DNA of 64,000 bases from Membranipora membranacea (taxonomy: Eukaryota; Bryozoa; Gymnolaemata; Cheilostomatida; Membraniporidae): positions 1,178,001-1,242,000 of the forward strand of contig OU612069.1 in NCBI GenBank assembly GCA_914767715.1. Reading direction: 5' to 3'. The notes below the pieces were generated by a model that was not told the origin of the DNA, ran no database searches, and saw nothing but the letters and a program-made list of their open reading frames with translations. Position numbers and translations under genes: made by a program. Shown here piece by piece: positions 61,814-64,000 of the stretch; the first letter of the stretch is position 1, and each line of letters begins with the position of its first letter.

Positions 61814-64000
61814 TATAACCACAACAGCTGCATTGCATTATTCTTATGTGTGGCTAACTTGACCTCCTACTGCCTCTGAGATAGTTCATATATCCAAAAA
61901 ATGTAATCTCTGCATTTCAAAGGGCTCCACAAATTTAAATAAATGTACATAGACACAGCATAAAGTTGTCTCTTCTCAGTATTCCGCTGTCTCAGAGTAT
62001 GAGACAGCAAAACATGTAGAAGATATCCGCAGAGGTGAGGTACTCGTGGAGGATACATACTGGACCGTCATACATTATACCACCATGAGGTAGGGACTGT
62101 CTGACTTGGGAAAATGTTAGGGGGCTCTAAATACCACAAGTCAATTATCACCAAATATAGCTGTGATGAGTTATCTTCTCACATATATTATTACCTCGGG
62201 CATGGTGATAGCGAGGAGAGCTGACACTACCTTCAGTTGCTAGTGATGCGCAGTTTTATAAGAGGTTATGTTCTGTATGGTTAGTTTCGGTATATCTCAG
62301 ATATCACCAGGTTGTTCAGCTCATCTGTAAATAATCAACATAGAGCTACTATATGATCAGCATATAAAAATGTAATATAGATATGTATATTACTTTGTCT
62401 GTAACTGCTGAAATATCACTGTGAGTCTCTTTGTCATAAGTTTGGTATCAGTGATATAAAACTACACAAAATCAAGTGAGCTGTTACTTTAAGATATACT
62501 GGAACATGCTGGGTTATTATTATGTGGTGATTGAGTGAGAGTTTTTTCTAATAATTTTTCTTTTTTTTGTATTTTGTTATAAAGAAACATTGTAAATTAA
62601 GAGTAATAAATGTTCAAAGAAAGTATATAAAAACATGGGTCAGCTAGATCATCTGTCACTAGAGTGACGGCCAACCCTCCAACTAATTACAAAAACACCA
62701 CACTTACATCATGAAAAGCGCAGACAAAATATGCCCACCATACCAGCTATCCACCAAACGACCAGACATTATATACCAAACATTATAGGCAAATGACTTT
62801 CTTCACCAATTGTTGGGCGTTAGTGTGAACAGCTCACTATCTAGCTATGGTTTTTGCTTATCTAACATCATCGAATCAATCTGCAGTGCACTGAACCACC
62901 AAGTGGTGCAGAAAGAGACCCAGACAAACCAGAGGAAAATATATAGGCCTACAAGGTTTGCTTTGGGACATGTCTTACAGCACTCAAAGTCTATAAACCA
63001 TTGTTGTTGGTGCGGTAGTGGTTGCATGAGTGCTGTAAGTCATGTCCCATCAACACCTACCACACGTCTCAGCACACCCGAGTGTTGGATTGGACCAATT
63101 AAATATTACCTAAAATATTAAATATGTCTTAGCAAGCACCATATATATATCCATGAGCTGCACTAACAAAGCCTCTACTATGAGTTTTATTCATAAAACT
63201 GGCTACTGCCCTTACAGTACTGGCTTTTTCTGTAATTGACTGGGATGTGAGCAAGGAGTCAGTAGTAGGCCTATTACTAACTAAACTTGGTGTAAATCAT
63301 GTATTCTATTAATCTAACAAAGTAAAACTCCCCACCTACTACTAGCTCAGATTAACAACACTCTCACTGGCCGGTCACACAAAGGGGGGGGGATGGAATG
63401 TGGCACATTATGGAGCCTTCAAACACTCCTCAGTCACACACCAACATAATAGGACTTACACTAAAGGACTAGCAGCAGGCCCTTAAGTAGGCCTACACCA
63501 TGGGCCCCTGGGACTTGCATGTCTTTACTTTGCCAATGTCCACTATCAACCACCCAAAAAACACCAAGTTTGGTGTTTTTTGGGTGGTTGATAGTGGACA
63601 TTGGCAAAGTAAAGACATGCAAGTCCCAGGGGCCCATGGGCCCATGGCCTACACCCTTAGTTAGTAAGGGATTTGAGATGAAACTGAAAGATAAGGGTCA
63701 CCCTAGTTTAAGTGCTCAAACGGTGCAAGATGCTGGTAGAGGCATTTCATTATCAACCACTTTCTCCCCTCCGAGGGTCAGGTCAGGGATATGGAATTTT
63801 CTTTGATTTAATCAACAAGCCTCAAGGCTACCAATCCCTGCAACTGTGATAGGTAAAGAATATTTCCAACTCAAGCCGATCATTAAAACTTATATATAGC
63901 ACGGATTAACTTGTTTATAGTAAGTTACTAACCTTAGTTACTTACATCCCAGATGAGATGGAGATAACATACTTATTATTTCTACTGAAATATCAGCAAT
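61814..64000. other. Right end of the window: no supported gene
   Basis: AT-rich sequence with the dispersed repeat at 63120-63245, a G-run near 63383 and the perfect hairpin at 63498. Short open frames here lack splice borders or family resemblance. Confidence 0.45.
63498..63639. repeat. Perfect inverted repeat: two 70-bp arms with a 2-bp spacer
   Basis: 63498-63567 is exactly the reverse complement of 63570-63639, with no mismatch. The outermost bases read CCATGGGCCCCTGGG. No target duplication or element ends are evident. Confidence 0.95.

Overview
The window is eukaryotic nuclear DNA, most likely from an invertebrate animal. It is AT-rich, its coding blocks are short and bounded by GT/AG splice signals with consistent codon phase, and it is full of SINEs, LINEs, terminal-inverted-repeat elements and minisatellites. 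There are no operons, no genuine tRNA or rRNA genes and no bacterial signals. I cannot name the species; a sponge or another marine invertebrate would fit, but that is a guess.

The main content is a tandem array of leucine-rich-repeat (LRR) genes, all on the minus strand. From right to left in transcription order they are: a broken member C (exon at 60.2-60.7 kb, decayed 3' end at 48.5-48.9 kb), gene B (36.24 to 24.94 kb), gene A (9.64 to 3.97 kb) and a partial member A' (3.72 kb to beyond the left edge). Gene B reconstructs as 12 exons with every junction in phase, giving 899 codons. Its order is a short N-terminal leader, an LRR N-cap, a run of LRRs at about one exon per pair of repeats, then about 620 residues I cannot assign to any family. 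Gene A has the same first seven exons but ends after exon 8. A' has three tandem copies of one LRR exon on a 426-bp unit. No signal peptide is visible, so these are probably intracellular LRR proteins; an immune-receptor-like role is inference only.

The array grew by duplication of a unit of roughly 26.6 kb. The stretch from 8.8 to 17.2 kb, covering the 5' end of gene A, its upstream flank and a small coiled-coil gene, is almost identical to 35.4 to 43.9 kb. Outside that block the copies are still recognisable but clearly diverged, so the block was copied later or homogenised by gene conversion.

The rest is intergenic DNA and mobile elements: a TTAA-flanked foldback element in an intron of A, a full-length but broken LINE antisense in an intron of B, a LINE fragment at 22.2-23.7 kb, a nest of inverted-repeat elements carrying tRNA-like sequences at 51-52.3 kb, a hAT-like element with an 8-bp target duplication at 56.7-57.6 kb, an element built around a repeated GGGGCACGTTGAGCC motif at 60.8-61.8 kb, and a perfect 70-bp-arm hairpin at 63.5 kb. 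A possible membrane-anchored coiled-coil gene lies at 52.6-53.1 kb.
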